A stretch of DNA of 64,000 nt from Vibrio sinus (GCF_023634645.1 NZ_JAMKMR010000001.1:434001-498000); one strand, 5' to 3'; counted from the stretch's first letter, positions 52,274 to 61,639 are shown. The notes: generated by a model from the letters alone, not told the origin. Numbers and translations are program-made.

Positions 52274-53287
52274 ATGGCTAAAACAATCGTATTTTTTAAT
52301 CTCGCAGACATGCATGAGCATGGACTCGCCAAAACCAGCGTTAAAGCATTGGAGAATAAATACCCCAAATATTCATGTGTCTATGAATTTTTCGCTGGGG
52401 CCAACAAAGTTTATCAGATTAATCTATTTGGCCTACTCAAAGGCGATTCCGACCCCAAGTCTGGTGTACCTGAGACCCCGATAAATCTGATCAGCCGACC
52501 TGAAATAGCAAACAACCCAATACTCCGAGAGCGCTCGGCTATTACGATGCTTTGCAGCACAGCGGATAAAATTATGCTGGGTATACATGGAAATTTTGAT
52601 AACACCGAAGAGGGTTTTGCTGGCCTTGGTTGGGGTTGTGGCACTGGGGTCGTGGGGTCTTATCGAGAGTTTACTAAACTTCTATCCAGTTTCTTGATGC
52701 CAACCAAACACTATAAGTTGTCTCTTATCGTCTGCTTTGGCGCTAGATCTCAGAACTATAAAGTGAACCATGACGGTGACATTGACGAGTACGATATAAA
52801 AAGCAGTTTTGCCTACAAATTCTATTCACAGATCTGTACCAAATTTAACGTGACCATGACTGCCCGAACCGGGTCAGTGAGCTTCGATAGCCAAACTGGT
52901 CGATCTTTGGTTCAGTCAGAAGCCGCCGTTCGCGCAGCGATAGAAGATGCAGAAATACAATCGGCCGAACAAACAAAACGCGTGGCAAGAGATTACCAGC
53001 AGCTACAAGAATTTATGACGCGAAATGAAGACGGGCAAAAAAAGTATATGGCTATGTTGGAAAGAATGGATAACCCCCACGCCCTACCCCGTAACCCACC
53101 TGAACGAATCATAAAATCGTACAACACTATTCGAACTAATGTCAGCAATCTCTCTAGTCTCTCATCTGAAATGCTGTCCAAATATGGGAAGTTTGTGTAT
53201 TCCTACGATGCGGGTGTCGTCACTGTCTGTCGAAAGTATGAACAAGGACAAAAAGTCATGAATGTGCTTTATCAAGGGGCACTATAG
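52274..53287 (+). CDS. C80-like (MARTX CPD-type) cysteine protease domain protein
   Basis: A 337-aa protein without signal peptide or membrane segment. A clan CD layout is visible: KIMLGIHGNF with His105, and KLSLIVCFGARSQ with Cys154, 49 residues apart, the same spacing I recall for the V. cholerae MARTX protease (His3519/Cys3568). Downstream FAYKFYSQICTKFNVTMTAR and a GRS motif resemble the MARTX FGHQFI...VDVSVR...GR strand order. This family is activated by inositol hexakisphosphate and includes the T3SS2 effector VPA1380, so an effector or toxin role is plausible. The N-terminal 100 and C-terminal 110 residues have no assigned domain. Confidence 0.6.
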   Translation: MAKTIVFFNLADMHEHGLAKTSVKALENKYPKYSCVYEFFAGANKVYQINLFGLLKGDSDPKSGVPETPINLISRPEIANNPILRERSAITMLCSTADKIMLGIHGNFDNTEEGFAGLGWGCGTGVVGSYREFTKLLSSFLMPTKHYKLSLIVCFGARSQNYKVNHDGDIDEYDIKSSFAYKFYSQICTKFNVTMTARTGSVSFDSQTGRSLVQSEAAVRAAIEDAEIQSAEQTKRVARDYQQLQEFMTRNEDGQKKYMAMLERMDNPHALPRNPPERIIKSYNTIRTNVSNLSSLSSEMLSKYGKFVYSYDAGVVTVCRKYEQGQKVMNVLYQGAL

Positions 53288-53292
53288 TAGGT

Positions 53293-54087
53293 TTAATCTT
53301 TTAGAGTATTCATATACTCCCTTGGCGTAACGCCAAACTTTGCTTTAAACCTCTGGCTGAACCTGCTTTCTGATTGGTAGCCACAGAGCTGTGCCAGTAT
53401 CGATACTGGCATTTTCTCTTTTTGCATAAGGTTTAACGCATGATTAAGCCTCACATCAGTCAACAATTCTCTAAACTGAATGTCTTCTTTGTTCAAATGG
53501 CGAATGAAAGTGGCGCGGCTCATAGCAAAGGTCGCTGCAATAGAAGTCAGTGTATGAGGTTTTGCTGGAGAGAAAGAAAGATAGTGACTGACTTTTTGGC
53601 TCAGCGTTAATTGGTTACTGGCAAATAGGTAATGAAGCACGCCTTTTTCTGCGAGGTGCTGATATAAAGCCATCAACAAAAAAGTTTGTGTTTCACCGCT
53701 AAGATCTGACTTGCCTAGCTCACTGAGCGCATTCAACATATTCAATAGTGCTTTATCACTTTTGATAATTGGCACGGTATTTTTGGTGAGAATGCTTTGA
53801 CTTAAACTGAGCAGAGCTTCCGTTGGTTGGCAAAAGAAGCTAAACACTTTCGACGAAAAGTAGCCGTTATGTGGTTGATTTTCGAAGTTAAGAGAAGTTG
53901 CAGCACCACAAAGTAGAAGTGATGTATTGGATATGATCATCGAATTATCGTGCCAATACAGTTTTTTACTGCCCGACAGTACCTGAATTATACTGGGAGA
54001 ATGAGCCTTTACGTTTCGCAGCTTCTGGAGCTGCTCTGCTCGGAAGCGAGTAACTTGATAAAGGCTCTTGTCTATTGAACTAAACAT
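53293..54087 (-). CDS. AraC-family transcriptional regulator
   Basis: A 264-aa regulator. The C-terminal AraC DNA-binding domain has two HTHs: TSIAATFAMSRATFIRHLNK and VSILAQLCGYQSESRFSQRF, ending in FGVTPREYMNTL. The N-terminal cupin-like domain (residues 1-150) is the likely effector domain. Its ATG starts one base after the stop of the PEBP gene (TAGGATG), so the two are co-translated. Targets probably include its own operon. Confidence 0.88.
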   Translation of the reverse strand: MFSSIDKSLYQVTRFRAEQLQKLRNVKAHSPSIIQVLSGSKKLYWHDNSMIISNTSLLLCGAATSLNFENQPHNGYFSSKVFSFFCQPTEALLSLSQSILTKNTVPIIKSDKALLNMLNALSELGKSDLSGETQTFLLMALYQHLAEKGVLHYLFASNQLTLSQKVSHYLSFSPAKPHTLTSIAATFAMSRATFIRHLNKEDIQFRELLTDVRLNHALNLMQKEKMPVSILAQLCGYQSESRFSQRFKAKFGVTPREYMNTLKD

Positions 54088-54088
54088 C

Positions 54089-54571
54089 CTAACGAGTATA
54101 GGTTGCCGTCAAAGTAGATTTGGCTATTGCAATACTATTTAAATTGAATCCAACAACAGCTGACGTTGCGCCTTCAAGTTCTAATGCACTTTCTGGTAAC
54201 GCCCACACCGTAAATTGATAACGATGCATCCCATGACCTTCAGGAGGACAAGCGCCACCAAAACCAATCTCACCGTAATCGTTGCGAAGCTCGATTGCAC
54301 CGAGTTCTTGCATGTCTACACCACGAGGAAGTTCTGTCGTCTGGGCTGGAATATTGAATGCAATCCAATGCCAAAAACCACTGCCCGTTGGCGCATCAGG
54401 GTCAAATGCAGTAATAGCAAAACTTTTCGTGCCTTGGGGCACATTATGCCATGACAACTGAGGTGATAAGTTGTCGCCACTGGCTCCCCAACCTGAAAAC
54501 TCGAATGTTTTCGCCATTGGGTGACCTTCTTTGATATCTTCACTGATTAAAGTAAATTTTTCGGTGCTCAT
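54089..54571 (-). CDS. YbhB/YbcL family PEBP-like protein
   Basis: A 160-aa phosphatidylethanolamine-binding-like protein. The family core reads LSPQLSWHNVP, KSFAITAFDPDAPTGSGFWHW and GFGGACPPEGHGMHRYQF. No signal peptide is seen. The ATG at 54571 is chosen because AAGGA lies 9 bases upstream and the frame beyond it lacks one. It is the first gene of a two-gene unit with araC. Confidence 0.88.
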   Translation of the reverse strand: MSTEKFTLISEDIKEGHPMAKTFEFSGWGASGDNLSPQLSWHNVPQGTKSFAITAFDPDAPTGSGFWHWIAFNIPAQTTELPRGVDMQELGAIELRNDYGEIGFGGACPPEGHGMHRYQFTVWALPESALELEGATSAVVGFNLNSIAIAKSTLTATYTR

Positions 54572-54713
54572 TGTTATTTCCTTCACTTCGATAAGTGGGC
54601 TTATTATAGAGCCGCCAAACATTCAAAACCTAACATTAAGTCTCATAATTAACAGCATCACCGTGTAATATGATACTTTAGGTACACTTAGTGAATTAAA
54701 GGAAATAAACCGC

Positions 54714-55139
54714 TCACGATTTACCTAAATACGGGGTTAAAAATGGGCTCACCTTGTTCGAGCAACTGCCAACCTCTACCTGGATGCCCGCTTGCTGTAA
54801 AATCTCAATACCTTTACCGCTATTTCTAGGATCGGGATCCAGCATAGACACCACGACATTTTTAATCCCCGATTGAACCAAGGTTTTCGCACATGCTGGG
54901 GTCCGTCCAACGAAGGAGCAAGGTTCCAACGTGACATAAGCCGTGACGCCTTCCATGGTGCCTTTGTAAGCCTTCAGCGCTTCAACTTCCGCATGATTGC
55001 CGCCGACTTCTTGCGTGTGGCCTTGTGAGACGACTTTGCCATTTTTGACCAATACACAGCCAACGGGAGGGTTCGGTTTGCATTCAGGCAGTGCCTTTCG
55101 TGAGACTTCCAAAGCCTTCAACATATACTTTTCGGACAT
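54714..55139 (-). CDS. Stand-alone RibD-type deaminase
   Basis: A 141-aa zinc-dependent cytidine-deaminase-fold protein. The active site reads NHAEVEALKAY (His, Glu) and TLEPCSFVGRTPACAKTL (two Cys), and NPPVGCVLVKNGKVVSQGHT is a RibD N-terminal motif. The reductase half of RibD is absent and no rib genes are adjacent, so it is likely a paralogue acting on a pyrimidine or pterin, not the main riboflavin enzyme. The ribosome site is weak. Confidence 0.8.
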   Translation of the reverse strand: MSEKYMLKALEVSRKALPECKPNPPVGCVLVKNGKVVSQGHTQEVGGNHAEVEALKAYKGTMEGVTAYVTLEPCSFVGRTPACAKTLVQSGIKNVVVSMLDPDPRNSGKGIEILQQAGIQVEVGSCSNKVSPFLTPYLGKS

Positions 55140-55247
55140 AAGTACAACATTACTAAAGTGTTCAGTTTTGCGTGCTCCGAGTATACGCCTGCCATTATCT
55201 CTAACTCAAGCCTTGCTACACGCAATATCATTACTCATCTTTACCGA

Positions 55248-56063
55248 CTAACGCTGCCCTTTATTATTCGCGTGAAGTATTGCCTTGATCTCAGCCAACT
55301 CTTGTTTGAGATCGGAAAGTGTAGGTTCGTTGTCTATCTTAGCTTGTTCTTGCTTCGCACTGGCATGTTCTTGTTCTAGCACATTCACAACAATACCAAT
55401 CACCATATTTAAAAATGCAAACGCGGTAAAAAATATAAAAGATAAATAGTAGAGCCAGCTAAGTTTATACACTGTCATCGTCTCATACATCACATCCGTC
55501 CAATCTTCAAATGTCATCACCCGGAATAAAGTGAGAAGGCTAATCGATATATCACCCCACAAATTAGGATTTATTTCACTAAAGAATGTGCTTCCCACAG
55601 CGGCGTAAATATAGAAGATAATAAACATCAGCAGCATCACATAGCCTAATTGGGGCAATGCTTTGATCAATGAGTTCAGTAGCATTCTCAGCTCAGGAAT
55701 AATGGAGACCATCCTAAGCACTCTGAAAATCCGAACCAAGCGACCAACCAGGGCGAGCTCACTATCTGAAATGGGGATTAAACTCACTATCACAATAAGC
55801 GTGTCAAACACGTTCCAACCATTATGGAAAAAACGCTTTTTGTCTTTTTCTGCTGCGAAGCGAATGAGGATCTCAAACAAAAAAATCAACGTGATCATCC
55901 AATCGAGAACGTGGATGAGACGTAGCACAAAATCAGGTAACGAATAAGTCTTCGCCCCTATCACCAATGCAGAAAAAATAATGACACCGACAACAAATAG
56001 CTCGAAGATTTTGTTACTTCTTAGCTGCTCAAACCTAGCTTGCCATGACAGTGACGATTCCAT
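55248..56063 (-). CDS. Single-domain voltage-gated cation channel (BacNav-like)
   Basis: A 271-aa six-helix channel that forms tetramers. S4 carries the voltage sensor (VGRLVRIFRVLRMVSII, Arg every third residue). The pore contains LFRVMTFEDWTDVM with selectivity filter TFEDW, where NaChBac has TLESW. A C-terminal coiled coil follows (KQEQAKIDNEPTLSDLKQEL). The added acidic residue could shift selectivity toward calcium; that needs recording to know. AGGAGG precedes the ATG. Confidence 0.9.
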   Translation of the reverse strand: MESSLSWQARFEQLRSNKIFELFVVGVIIFSALVIGAKTYSLPDFVLRLIHVLDWMITLIFLFEILIRFAAEKDKKRFFHNGWNVFDTLIVIVSLIPISDSELALVGRLVRIFRVLRMVSIIPELRMLLNSLIKALPQLGYVMLLMFIIFYIYAAVGSTFFSEINPNLWGDISISLLTLFRVMTFEDWTDVMYETMTVYKLSWLYYLSFIFFTAFAFLNMVIGIVVNVLEQEHASAKQEQAKIDNEPTLSDLKQELAEIKAILHANNKGQR

Positions 56064-56176
56064 TCTTTAGCCTCCTTTCCAACACCAAAACCTTAGTGTT
56101 TCCCTTTAGCGTACTTCATGTACGTACATAACAACTTTCTGATTAATACCTTAAATCCAGCAAAAAGTTCAAACTA

Positions 56177-56210
56177 AAAAGCCCCATAATTTTACGCTCA
56201 TAGGGCTTTT
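56177..56210. terminator. Terminator between the channel and aldo/keto reductase genes
   Basis: AAAAGCCC (56177-56184) pairs with GGGCTTTT (56203-56210). The minus strand then runs into UUUUUAG, so it terminates the aldo/keto reductase gene, 35 bases after its stop. Confidence 0.8.
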
Positions 56211-56244
56211 ATATCGTTATGTGATTTAAACGAGTAATTTGAGT

Positions 56245-57153
56245 CTATGGCACACCGTGCCCTTTTGAAGCGACCCAGATTCTAAACCATTGTTCGCGGC
56301 TTAATTCAATATCTAAAGCTTTAACCGCTGTTTTTACACGCTCTATTTTACCAGAGCCTAGAATGGGTAAAGGACGACTTGGTAATCGGTTCACCCAAGC
56401 GTAAATCACTTGGTCAATAGATGAAGCACCAACTTCCTCGCCAATCGCCTGTAGCTCAGTTCGTACTCTTTTCGCTTGGTCACCGACACCATCAAATAAA
56501 GCACCACCAGCAAGACAAGACCATGCCATCGGTCTGGTACGCAGCAATTGAAGTTGATCCAAAGTACCATCGTGAATCACATTAAAATTGAGTGGGTTTA
56601 TCTCGACTTGGTTGGTCACCAAAGGCTTATTTAATCTGGATTGCAATAAATCGAATTGATATGGGGAAAAGTTAGACACGCCAAAATGCTTTACCTTGCC
56701 TACTTTACGTAACTCATTGAACGCTTCTGCGACTTCATCCGCATTCATCAATGCATCGGGGCGGTGAATGAGTAGTACATCTATTTCGTCAACTCTCAGC
56801 CTTTCTAGAGAGTTATCAACGGATTGATAAATATGTTTTGCGCTCGTGTCATAGTGATTGATTTTTCTATCTGGCGTTTTGTCACCACACAGTTTGATAT
56901 CGCATTTAGTGACAATTTGAATTTCATCGCGAACCGCTTTATCTATAGCTAGCGCTTCCCCAAACAAATTCTCACATTCATAATTCCCATAGATATCAGC
57001 ATGATCGACAGTGCTGATACCAAGTTCAATATGTCGCTTTAAGAAGCTAAGACGCTGTTGTGGCGACATGTTCCATTCGGCTAACCGCCAATAACCCTGT
57101 ACTAACTCTGATAATTCTGGCCCTTGCGGTGCGACCAGCGCTTTTGCAACCAT
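56245..57153 (-). CDS. Aldo/keto reductase (YdhF-like)
   Basis: A 302-aa TIM-barrel oxidoreductase. Features: GISTVDHADIYGNYECENLFGEAL (Asp and Tyr of the active site), IVTKCDIKL (Lys), DVLLIHRPDALM (His) and PLPILGSGKIERVKTAV near the cofactor site. AAAGGAG precedes the ATG. It belongs to a different subgroup from the reductase at 35437-36468, and its substrate is unknown. Confidence 0.88.
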   Translation of the reverse strand: MVAKALVAPQGPELSELVQGYWRLAEWNMSPQQRLSFLKRHIELGISTVDHADIYGNYECENLFGEALAIDKAVRDEIQIVTKCDIKLCGDKTPDRKINHYDTSAKHIYQSVDNSLERLRVDEIDVLLIHRPDALMNADEVAEAFNELRKVGKVKHFGVSNFSPYQFDLLQSRLNKPLVTNQVEINPLNFNVIHDGTLDQLQLLRTRPMAWSCLAGGALFDGVGDQAKRVRTELQAIGEEVGASSIDQVIYAWVNRLPSRPLPILGSGKIERVKTAVKALDIELSREQWFRIWVASKGHGVP

Positions 57154-57433
57154 GAGTTTCTCCTTTAGTTAATCTCACCAGAGAGTAAGTTGCTTAAATG
57201 TTTTTCTCAAGCGTAACTTCGACTAAACAAACATTGCGCCATTGCTAAATCACTAACTCAAGTAGCCTGTAATTTACCACGTTCCGATAAGTACATAACT
57301 TACTGTAAAGTAATACATTTCACCTACCTTTGCAGCCCCTGCAAAAGTGCTTTGCGTTCATCGTGTTGTGACATGGATCACCAAGCATTAATCTCTCCCT
57401 CATTGAAAGCAAATAGAGACCTGAGAGCGAACC

Positions 57434-58399
57434 ATGTCAAAGCATCACTGGCTATATACCATCCTCGCGTGTGTTGTACTTTATGCAGCCTACTACACGT
57501 CTGGATACTTCTTTGTTTACAACAATGATGCGTATGTCAACTCAGACTGGGTTAATGTTCCAAGCCAACTTGACGGCAAAATAGTTAAAGTCTTGGTTAA
57601 GAATCACCAAAAAGTGACTGTTGGACAGCCATTAGTCCAACTCGATGCCACCAACTACTCACTCGCTCTGAAACAAGCACAATCCGCGTTAGCTGCTACT
57701 AACAGCACGATAGATATCGACAACTCGAATATTCACTCTGCAAATATCAAGCTCACACAAGATAAGTTTCAACTGAACTTAGACCAAAAAGATCTCATGC
57801 GAGATGTTGCGTTAGAAGCCAAACACTTAATTGCGAAACAGTCAGTAGATGCCGAACAAACCAAAACGAAAATCGCTCGTTTGCAAGTCGCCAGCGATAA
57901 AGTCGCACTCAGCAAAACTAAGCAACAACTTCTGCTAGATCAAAAAAATGTGCAGAAACTGCAAGCGACAGTCGCCAAAGATCAATGGCAGCTGAACAAT
58001 ACGACCATTCGGGCCAGTGTTTCTGGGTATGTGAGTAATCTTGACCTACAGCCTGGTGATTATGTTCAACAAGCGGACAACTTATTCAGCATCGTAAAGG
58101 ATAACTGGTGGATCACAGCAGATATCAAAGAAAGTAACTTGATAAAGATTCAACCAGGGCAAACCGCCTGGGTTTATCTAACGAGCAAACCTGGCCACTT
58201 ATACAAAGCCCATGTCGTCAGCATTGACCGTGGTGTCGCACGCTCACAAAATGAAACAAGAGGTGGCCTGCCCTATGTTGCGCCAGCGACCAGCCTGATA
58301 CGCTATGAGTATCGAGTACCAGTAAAACTTCAGCTCGATGAACATATTCCCGGATTGATAAAAGGACTCAGCGCTAAGGTATTTGTGTTCCCAGCTTAG
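57434..58399 (+). CDS. HlyD-family membrane fusion protein (EmrA/AaeA-like)
   Basis: A 321-aa protein with one N-terminal helix (WLYTILACVVLYAAYYTSGYF), then a biotinyl-lipoyl half (NDAYVNSDWVNVPSQLDGKI), a long periplasmic coiled coil and the second half (NNTTIRASVSGYVSNLDLQPGDYV). It bridges an inner-membrane exporter and an outer-membrane channel. The FUSC exporter gene starts 12 bases later, so they form a two-gene efflux unit. Confidence 0.9.
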   Translation: MSKHHWLYTILACVVLYAAYYTSGYFFVYNNDAYVNSDWVNVPSQLDGKIVKVLVKNHQKVTVGQPLVQLDATNYSLALKQAQSALAATNSTIDIDNSNIHSANIKLTQDKFQLNLDQKDLMRDVALEAKHLIAKQSVDAEQTKTKIARLQVASDKVALSKTKQQLLLDQKNVQKLQATVAKDQWQLNNTTIRASVSGYVSNLDLQPGDYVQQADNLFSIVKDNWWITADIKESNLIKIQPGQTAWVYLTSKPGHLYKAHVVSIDRGVARSQNETRGGLPYVAPATSLIRYEYRVPVKLQLDEHIPGLIKGLSAKVFVFPA

Positions 58400-58411
58400 A
58401 GCGTGTAAATC

Positions 58412-60223
58412 ATGATAAAACTCAACAATATTCGATATCAACATGCTGCAAGGATCGCACTAGCCGTTGCATTAAGCATGACCGTTACACAACTTCTTCA
58501 TCTAAACGAAGTATACTGGGCAGGCATTAGTGCGGCCGTCGTTGCTTCGTTTAACGAAGTCGGTCATGTAGCCAGTAAAGCCAAGCAACGTATTGCTGGC
58601 ACAGTGTGTGGCTGTGTACTTTGGGGCATCATTTCATTCTTTTTTCCATCTTATGGAGCCGTCTATCTGCTCACTTTAATTCTGGTAGCGACACTCGCCT
58701 TTACCAATTCCAAGCTAGATCTAAGACACAGTTATTTCTGGCTCTACGGCGCGATCACTTTTTTGCTGTTTAGCACACCTATGGGGCTACCGAACGATAC
58801 GATAGTACAACTTCATATTGCGCGTATGTACGAAATCATCATAGGCTCTGTGATTGGCTTAGCCACTCACTGGCTAAGTTTTAGCTATCGCGCTTCGAAA
58901 GAGCTCGACGAACTGTGGGAAGAGTATCAAAACCAATTTGGCGAGTTTGTTTGGAAACTATATTCTGATTTGAAGACAAAAAATTATACCCATCAAAGTC
59001 AGCTCCTATTCGAAGTCAGTAATATCCTTGCCAGCACTAAAAAGCTGGAAGCGAAAATAGCTTCTGCTCAGATGGAAAGAAAAAACGCTCGATATATAGA
59101 AAAGATCCGCTTGTGTCGCCAAATCGAGCACTACTTGTATAGTATCAATCATTTGATCTCGGGTTTAAAGGAAAATAAACCGCAAACAGACACTACTACA
59201 CGTGAGCAAACAAACAACAAAGAAAGAGACTTAGTCGTTAAGTTTGTCGATACGGTATTTAATCACAGCTCTGAGCTTAGCGAGCGACGTATAACACGTA
59301 TCTCACAATATGTCGTTAAACATCTACTCACTCAAGATGAATATGTAGAGCAGTTTTGGCATCAGTCGTTAGGCTTCATTCAAAATATCGCCAAGGCCAT
59401 TGAACCTAGCAAACCATATCAACGCCAATGGACCAAACAAGTCACTCGCTTTGAATATTTTAACGCCCTAAGATGGACACTAATTGTTGTGTCATTACCT
59501 CTATTTTGGTTATTCCTTGGTTACCAACCCAATGTACAACTTGCCATTACCTCTTTACTTGTGTTGATGTTTTATGAGTCAAACGCAATGCATAAAGGTA
59601 AACAAAGGCTGCAGGGCGCAGCGGTCGGATTTTTGTTAGCGGTGCCTGCTTTGGCCATCATAAGTGGAAACCCCATCATTTATTTTATTGTCATACTGGC
59701 GGTTAGCTTTGCGTTAGAAGTGACTTTTTTTGCAGCAAAACACAATTACATCGCTCTGCAAGGTGTTATATGCTTTGTTGTTGGCATCGGCTCTGATTCA
59801 CATCTCGACGCTTCAGTGTCACGGGTTGTGGGCATATTTTTTGGTCTGGTCATTACCTATCTCATTGTAAGGTGGATATGGCCAAAAAATTTGCAGCGTG
59901 AGAAAGAAGTGCTAGTAGCACAATCACAGTTTTCGCTGCAGCAATATATAAAGGCGATTAAAGATAGTCGTATACACAGCTATCTTTTTGGCCAAGACAG
60001 AACGTTCAATAGCTACTGGCACTGGCAAATCGAGCACGACTTAAATCAGTTGAAAACGGTGGATGTGAACAAGGCCTCTGAATATCTCAATATTTACAAC
60101 AAATTAAGTCACGACGCCTTTCTTCATTCTTCTCCTATGCCAGGTCATCAGCTAGATAAACATGACGTGTTGCAGCAACTTAGAAATATTTACGAAATAG
60201 AACAAAGGCTGTTGAACGTATAG
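58412..60223 (+). CDS. FUSC-family exporter (AaeB-like)
   Basis: A 603-aa inner-membrane protein with two hydrophobic blocks of four to five helices each (residues 15-160 and 350-490) separated by a charged cytoplasmic domain, the FUSC layout of aromatic-acid exporter AaeB. VYWAGISAAVVASFNEVGHV is the first-block motif and YQPNVQLAITSLLVLMFYES the second. It pairs with the upstream fusion protein. The ribosome site is weak. A strong hairpin (60263-60287) follows. Confidence 0.88.
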   Translation: MIKLNNIRYQHAARIALAVALSMTVTQLLHLNEVYWAGISAAVVASFNEVGHVASKAKQRIAGTVCGCVLWGIISFFFPSYGAVYLLTLILVATLAFTNSKLDLRHSYFWLYGAITFLLFSTPMGLPNDTIVQLHIARMYEIIIGSVIGLATHWLSFSYRASKELDELWEEYQNQFGEFVWKLYSDLKTKNYTHQSQLLFEVSNILASTKKLEAKIASAQMERKNARYIEKIRLCRQIEHYLYSINHLISGLKENKPQTDTTTREQTNNKERDLVVKFVDTVFNHSSELSERRITRISQYVVKHLLTQDEYVEQFWHQSLGFIQNIAKAIEPSKPYQRQWTKQVTRFEYFNALRWTLIVVSLPLFWLFLGYQPNVQLAITSLLVLMFYESNAMHKGKQRLQGAAVGFLLAVPALAIISGNPIIYFIVILAVSFALEVTFFAAKHNYIALQGVICFVVGIGSDSHLDASVSRVVGIFFGLVITYLIVRWIWPKNLQREKEVLVAQSQFSLQQYIKAIKDSRIHSYLFGQDRTFNSYWHWQIEHDLNQLKTVDVNKASEYLNIYNKLSHDAFLHSSPMPGHQLDKHDVLQQLRNIYEIEQRLLNV

Positions 60224-60262
60224 TGATTCTAAACTCTACTTAAGGGTGGAAGGACAAAACAA

Positions 60263-60287
60263 TTCAGGCCCCAAAACGGGGCCTGAA
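60263..60287 (+). terminator. Terminator of the HlyD/FUSC operon
   Basis: TTCAGGCCCC (60263-60272) pairs perfectly with GGGGCCTGAA (60278-60287) over a 5-base loop, then an A/T-rich tail. Confidence 0.8.
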
Positions 60288-60316
60288 ATAATTAGCAATT
60301 TACAATGTAAAATTGT

Positions 60317-60580
60317 TATACCCAAGTTACTTCAAGATGCAGGATTCAGAGCGATGTGAGTGGCCCAACTTAAGGAAAAGGTCTGCCGGAATGGCCATCC
60401 ATTTCAAAGGCCTTTGACGCGAAAGTGGGCCACTCACACCGCTCCCAAAGGGCGAGTAGATAAGGCTTCACTGCGTTGTTAGGGATGCTCGCCGTAGAAT
60501 GACTATGCCTCACATCCCTGCCTAGCAGTGAAGCCTTATCTATCTCGCTGAAACTCGCATCTCGAAGTAATTTGGGTATA
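60317..60580. repeat. Highly structured 264-bp Vibrio interspersed element
   Basis: Terminal imperfect inverted repeats of 24 bp: TATACCCAAGTTACTTCAAG plus ATGC at 60317-60340, and its complement at 60557-60580 (three mismatches). Inside are two long stem-loops. One arm pair is GTGAGTGGCCCA (60356-60367) with its complement ending at 60437. The other is GATAAGGCTTCACTGC (60459-60474) with GCAGTGAAGCCTTATC (60525-60540), nested around AGGGATG/CATCCCT. No protein is encoded. Other ends of the family are at 2108, 39026 and 41042. It lies 7 bases after the aroG stop. Confidence 0.82.
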
Positions 60581-60586
60581 AAGCAG

Positions 60587-61639
60587 TTAAATATTTCGTC
60601 TTGCTTCAACGGCATCAGCCAACTCGCGCAGTACTTTTTCCGTATCTCGCCAACCGATGCATCCATCAGTGATAGATTGACCGTACACTTCCGCTTTGCC
60701 ATTCACCAAGTCCTGACGACCTTCTACTAAGTGAGATTCAATCATCACACCAAATATGGCTCTATCGCCTCGCGCTATTTGCGCTGAAACATCTTCAGAG
60801 ACAATCATTTGTCGCTTGAACTGTTTAGAACTGTTGGCATGACTAAAATCGATCATCAACTTTTGTGGTAAATCAGACGCCGCCAATTTATCCTTGATTT
60901 CACGCACGTGCTCAGAGCTATAATTTGGCTCTTTGCCACCACGCAATATGATATGGCAATCTGGGTTTCCAGCGGTTTCAACAATGGCAGAGTGGCCGTA
61001 CTTAGTTACTGACAAGAAGTGATGTGACGCGCTTGCCGAGCGGATTGCATCTGAGGCGATCTTGATATTACCATCCGTGCCGTTTTTGAAACCCACAGGG
61101 CAAGACAAGCCTGAAGCGAGTTCACGATGAACCTGAGATTCAGTGGTACGTGCACCAATGGCTCCCCAGCTAATTAAATCGGCCACGTATTGAGGCGTGA
61201 TCATATCGAGGAACTCACTCGCTGTCGGAAGTCCCATATCGGTCAAATCGAGCAGCAATTTACGACCAATACGTAGACCATCGTTGAGTTTAAACGTGTC
61301 ATTCATGTAAGGGTCATTAATTAGCCCTTTCCAACCTACCGTAGTTCGTGGCTTTTCGAAGTAGACTCGCATTACAATTTCAAGCTTATCGCCGAGTTCA
61401 TCTCTCAGCACTTTTAATCGCTTACCATACTCAATCGCCGCTTCTGGATCATGAATTGAACAAGGGCCTACAATCACTAAAAGACGATCATCTTTATCAT
61501 TCAGAATATTATGAATCGCTTGACGAGACTGAAATGTCGTTGAAGACGCAGTTTCCGTCGCCGGATATTTTTCCAATACAGCTACCGGCGGTAGTAGCTC
61601 TTTTACTTGATTAATTCTTACATCATCGGTTTGGAACAT
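60587..61639 (-). CDS. aroG: DAHP synthase, AroG type (class I 3-deoxy-7-phosphoheptulonate synthase)
   Basis: A 350-aa enzyme that condenses phosphoenolpyruvate and erythrose 4-phosphate, the first shikimate step. Class Iα signatures: VGPCSIHDPEAAIEYG, MRVYFEKPRTTVGWKGL, GARTTESQVHRELASGLSCPVGFKNGT, MIDFSHANSSK and DGCIGWRDTEKVL. Length and N-terminus match the E. coli AroF/G/H group; AroG-like by the whole pattern, though feedback specificity (Phe, Tyr or Trp) cannot be assigned with certainty. A TyrR-like box lies upstream. The repeat element 7 bases after the stop may act as its 3' end. Confidence 0.92.
   Translation of the reverse strand: MFQTDDVRINQVKELLPPVAVLEKYPATETASSTTFQSRQAIHNILNDKDDRLLVIVGPCSIHDPEAAIEYGKRLKVLRDELGDKLEIVMRVYFEKPRTTVGWKGLINDPYMNDTFKLNDGLRIGRKLLLDLTDMGLPTASEFLDMITPQYVADLISWGAIGARTTESQVHRELASGLSCPVGFKNGTDGNIKIASDAIRSASASHHFLSVTKYGHSAIVETAGNPDCHIILRGGKEPNYSSEHVREIKDKLAASDLPQKLMIDFSHANSSKQFKRQMIVSEDVSAQIARGDRAIFGVMIESHLVEGRQDLVNGKAEVYGQSITDGCIGWRDTEKVLRELADAVEARRNI

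Noticed and set aside
60370..60702. 110-codon frame across the repeat element and the end of aroG
   Set aside because: It spans a structured repeat and antisense-frame aroG; no ribosome site or domain.
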